From NCBI RefSeq assembly GCF_002896875.1, contig NZ_CP023278.1, positions 6,392,501 to 6,456,500 of the forward strand: 64,000 nucleotides of DNA, read 5' to 3'. The notes beneath the pieces are model-generated. The model did not search any database. It saw only the letters and a list, made by a program, of their open reading frames with translations, and was not told the origin of the DNA. Position numbers and translations under genes: made by a program. Below are positions 61,367 through 64,000 of the stretch, in pieces. Within the stretch, counting starts at the first letter, position 1. The number at the start of each line of letters is the position of its first letter. This DNA comes from Nostoc sp. CENA543 (GTDB lineage Bacteria > Cyanobacteriota > Cyanobacteriia > Cyanobacteriales > Nostocaceae).

Positions 61367-63535
61367 TTACGGACACCGAGGATGAAGGCCGCCTTGGGTA
61401 CAAATGTAGGCAATTTGTCTTGCGTCTAAATTCTTGGCTTGGGAAAAGTCTACACCTTTAACTACCGCCGAAACTGAGCCAACATCTGGGGTTTGGACGA
61501 ATTGATCTGAGGGGTCTTGTCTGTTGGGTGTGAGGATTGTACCTTTGAAATCAGCACCAGCGACGTTTGCGCCTCTTAAATCAACTAAACTCAAGTCAGC
61601 GTTTTGTAAGTTAGCATTTTCTAACTGAGCAGATCGTAAAATCGCACCCGTCAGGCGTGTTGCTCTCAGGTTAGCATTGGTGAGGTTCGCTCTTTCTAAA
61701 TCTGCGCCTGATAGGTCTGATGCTTGCCAATCTGTTTTAGTGAGATTAGCAAATGATAATTGTGTACCAATGGCTATGACACGACCCAGACGCGCACCAT
61801 ACAAATTTGCATCTTTAAATTTAGCATCTCCTAAGTCTGCCCCCGTCAAGCTGGCATTTTCTAGGACTGCACCGCGTAAATCAGCCCCGACTAACTGACT
61901 ACTGCTGAGGTTAGCACCAACTAGACGGGCATTGGCTAAATTGGCGCGGTTAAGGGTAGCACGACTTAAATCACTACCAGTCATCAGGACACGGCTGAGA
62001 TTAGCATCAGTGAAATTAGCCTGTTTCATCTGAGCCTGAGTTAAATCAGATACGACATCATCATAAGTGTCTAAACGACCATCTTCACCAGGACTGCGGA
62101 AACGGCTACCTTTAAAATTAGCTTGGTTGAGATTGGCAGATTTAAAATTGATGCCTGATAGGTCAGTATTATCCAGAACTAAGCTAAAGAATGAATTACC
62201 AGGAGTACCACTTTGCCCTAATTGAACGCGGCTGAGATCCAGATTTTGGGCTTTACCACTATAAACACTGAGAATTTTATTAATAGTTTGTTGGTTAACT
62301 TGTAACCGTTTTTGCCTGATTTCTCGTTCTGGAGACGCGCTGTTGACAGACTGTAATTCACCCGCTAAAAACTGATTTTTGTTGTGTAGTTCAGTAATGG
62401 TGGGGATACCAATACTGGTAAGTGCTTGTTGAATTGTATCTATCAAGATGGGGTTAGTTTCATTGACCATCATATCTGTCAAGAACTGGATAGATTGCTG
62501 GTCATTGAGACTACCCATAGCCAAAATTAAGCTTTGGCGTTCTGAAATTGTCGCCCCAGAATCGGGACTTAGTCGTTTCACCAGTGCCAAAAACTGTTGA
62601 CTATTGATTTTTTGTGACTCCCGATGGCTTTGCTGACTTTGCAGATAAACTTGTGTACCGATTAAAGTCGCTAATACCGCCGTCATACTGGTCAAGGCTA
62701 CCCCAAACAAAGTTAAGTTGGGGTTTTGTTGCATCCGTCGCCACAACGAGACTAAATTGCTGTTGTCTGGAGTAATGGCCATTGCGGCTGTCGCTGATGC
62801 TTCACTGCCCTCTGGTACATTGGTGGAACTACCAGCAGCAGGTAAACTCCGTCCACTAGTAGCCGCATCTGCTACTACTGTGGGACGATGAGCATCTATG
62901 ACATAAGTACCTGCTAACCAGTCGTGTAGGGCTTTGCGTCCTCGGCGTGAGGGTAAAGCTAGACCTTCACCCAATATCATTAATACTGCTAGGGATGTGA
63001 ATAATCCTAAGTTGGGGAAAGCAAAGCTATAACGCCAGAGAATGTAGGCGATGGACATGGGTACAGTTAAGCGGCCGATCCCTTCACGCACAAATACAGC
63101 CGCTAAACCTGGGGGTGTTCCTTCTTCATTGACGACTCGCACACCAAACCAACGCTTAGGTAAAGTGCTGCCAGTTTTGGCGAGTAAATATAATTGCCAC
63201 CAAGAAAGAACTGTAGGGGCAATTAAAGCAATTGACCAGAGAATATTAGTGGGCCATGCTACATTGCGAATACCGTAGCTAGCAGGTAAAGCCAGAGGAC
63301 GAGCGATCGCTCTTTCTGTTACTACTAGTACAGGGTTAAGTGGTACTCGATTGAGATCACTACGAGAGTTAGCGTATACACCCAAACCAAAGGGAACTAG
63401 TCCACTAGCCAGTAACAACGTCATTTCCACTGCCCAAGCAGCCAAGCGTCTTGTGACTAGAGAATTGGTTTTAGCTGTATTTTTAGTACCGTTAGATTGA
63501 TTAGTATTATTTTTTTTAACAATTGGAGTAGCCAT
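61367..63535 (-). CDS. RDD-family membrane protein with pentapeptide-repeat domain
   Basis: A 722-residue protein. The N-terminal RDD-like membrane domain (about 28-215) has hydrophobic helices (WAVEMTLLLASGLVPFGLGV, then ILWSIALIAPTVLSWWQLYL, GLFTSLAVLMILGEGLAL) and the KRWFGVRVVNEEG motif. A further helix follows at about 275-295. Residues about 450-700 are pentapeptide repeats of the A(N/D)LXX type (NLNQANFKGSRF, ANLANARLVGANL), forming a right-handed beta-helix. The protein is probably anchored in the cytoplasmic membrane with the helix as a scaffold. Combined RDD-pentapeptide proteins occur in cyanobacteria; substrate and role are unknown. Confidence 0.85.
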   Translation of the reverse strand: MATPIVKKNNTNQSNGTKNTAKTNSLVTRRLAAWAVEMTLLLASGLVPFGLGVYANSRSDLNRVPLNPVLVVTERAIARPLALPASYGIRNVAWPTNILWSIALIAPTVLSWWQLYLLAKTGSTLPKRWFGVRVVNEEGTPPGLAAVFVREGIGRLTVPMSIAYILWRYSFAFPNLGLFTSLAVLMILGEGLALPSRRGRKALHDWLAGTYVIDAHRPTVVADAATSGRSLPAAGSSTNVPEGSEASATAAMAITPDNSNLVSLWRRMQQNPNLTLFGVALTSMTAVLATLIGTQVYLQSQQSHRESQKINSQQFLALVKRLSPDSGATISERQSLILAMGSLNDQQSIQFLTDMMVNETNPILIDTIQQALTSIGIPTITELHNKNQFLAGELQSVNSASPEREIRQKRLQVNQQTINKILSVYSGKAQNLDLSRVQLGQSGTPGNSFFSLVLDNTDLSGINFKSANLNQANFKGSRFRSPGEDGRLDTYDDVVSDLTQAQMKQANFTDANLSRVLMTGSDLSRATLNRANLANARLVGANLSSSQLVGADLRGAVLENASLTGADLGDAKFKDANLYGARLGRVIAIGTQLSFANLTKTDWQASDLSGADLERANLTNANLRATRLTGAILRSAQLENANLQNADLSLVDLRGANVAGADFKGTILTPNRQDPSDQFVQTPDVGSVSAVVKGVDFSQAKNLDARQIAYICTQGGLHPRCP

Positions 63536-63577
63536 TATATAGTTACCTGTGTATTTATTTTTATGCCGCTTGTAATT

Positions 63578-63692
63578 TGTAATTTGGGCATTGGGAATTG
63601 GGCATTGGGAATTGGAATGGGAATAAAAATCTACCTTGTCCCCCTTGTCCCCCTTGTCCCCAATCCCCAGTCCCTAATCCCCAATCCCTAGT
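63578..63692. repeat. GGGCATTGGGAATTGG and CCCTTGTCCC repeats
   Basis: GGGCATTGGGAATTGG units (63587-63620) are followed by CTTGTCCCCCTTGTCCCC units and CCCCAATCCCTAGTCCCC units, filling the spacer between the last two genes. Confidence 0.85.
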
Positions 63693-63704
63693 CCCCAACA
63701 GCCA

Positions 63705-64000
63705 CTATTGATTCGGCCTGTTACCAGATACGAAAAATTTGTATCCAAGATACACTACCCCTGCTAACAGTGCCAGACTGATGGCAGATACTACTAATTT
63801 CAGTACCATCTGTACAATTGACAAGCCAAGTAAACCAGCTACGCCGATAAATACTAGCTTGCCTGTCCCTGATAAGCTTTGAAACCAAAGTTTTCCTCGT
63901 TCTAGCGGTTGTTGCCAATTCAGCCAACTAAACTGGGTAGTCTGTTTTGGTGTTGACTCTCCAGAGGCAGAATTCAGATCAGCCTCTAGTTGTTGGAGTC
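63705..64000 (-). CDS. Small membrane protein, C-terminal part (5' end beyond the window)
   Basis: The frame open to the window edge on the minus strand ends with TAG at 63705-63707 and gives 97 residues: a polar stretch (LEADLNSASGESTPKQTTQF), then SGTGKLVFIGVAGLLGLSIV and LKLVVSAISLALLAGVVYLG, which look like two membrane segments, and a basic end KFFVSGNRPNQ. An alternative 68-codon frame at 63721-63927 overlaps it but codes for an implausible Arg/Ser/Trp-rich peptide. No family was recognised. It is followed by the RDD-pentapeptide gene on the same strand, 170 bp downstream. Confidence 0.65.
   Translation of the reverse strand, partial: LQQLEADLNSASGESTPKQTTQFSWLNWQQPLERGKLWFQSLSGTGKLVFIGVAGLLGLSIVQMVLKLVVSAISLALLAGVVYLGYKFFVSGNRPNQ

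Noticed and set aside
63721-63927. 68-codon minus-strand frame at the window end
   Set aside because: A different minus-strand frame open to the window edge encodes a plausible two-helix membrane protein over the same bases.

Overview
The window is chromosomal DNA of a filamentous, heterocyst-forming cyanobacterium of the Nostoc/Anabaena group. HIP1-type GCGATCGC octamers are abundant, spacers carry Nostoc-style short repeats (TCATTAG heptamers, GGGGATTGGGGACTGG and AATTCAAAATTC runs), and the core is the heterocyst glycolipid locus together with hetN and hetI. Assignments come from reading the translated sequence; no database search was run.

Left flank (1-7505): the 3' part of an HtrA/Deg protease, a DUF760 protein, scpB, ispD, a GT9 glycosyltransferase, a CRR6-type NDH-1 assembly factor, then a 1.07 kb AT-rich spacer and two secreted proteins of unknown function. 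The second of these has a Pro/Thr-rich stalk and a PEP-CTERM-like tail.

Heterocyst glycolipid core (8077-26408): hetI (phosphopantetheinyl transferase) faces a leftward block of hetN, hglB (ACP-thioester reductase), a PfaD-type enoyl reductase, hglC (chain-length-factor-like KS plus AT), hglD (KS), a KR-DH protein and hglE (KS-AT-ACP-ACP). Together they form a PUFA-synthase-like polyketide machine. It should build the long hydroxylated alkyl chain, release it reductively as an alcohol, and be activated by HetI. HetN carries the RGSGR pentapeptide linked to heterocyst patterning.

Glycolipid finishing and export (26677-38430): a small unknown protein and a ParB-like protein fused to a degenerate DNA methyltransferase domain lie between the PKS block and a rightward series. 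That series is hgdB (membrane fusion protein), hgdC (permease), hgdA (epimerase-like), a DUF2141 protein, two tandem GT2 membrane glycosyltransferases and hglT. The proposed flow is synthesis by Hgl proteins, glucosylation by HglT, and deposition outside the outer membrane with help from HgdBC/HgdA.

Right half (38952-64000): two small secreted proteins, uvrB, a protein with five 19-residue GxRPI repeats, twin CsbD proteins, a lipoprotein, rpe, a secreted subtilase followed by a lipoprotein serpin, and a Uma2 protein. Next come an HTH protein, a C39-peptidase ABC exporter with an N-terminal cNMP-binding-like domain, an HlyD adaptor and a PpiC-type isomerase. The window closes with fghA, a Tab2-like protein, hemB under a Fur-like box, an outer-membrane-like protein, an RDD/pentapeptide-repeat membrane protein and a partial membrane protein. 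No rRNA, tRNA, complete insertion sequence or CRISPR array was recognised.
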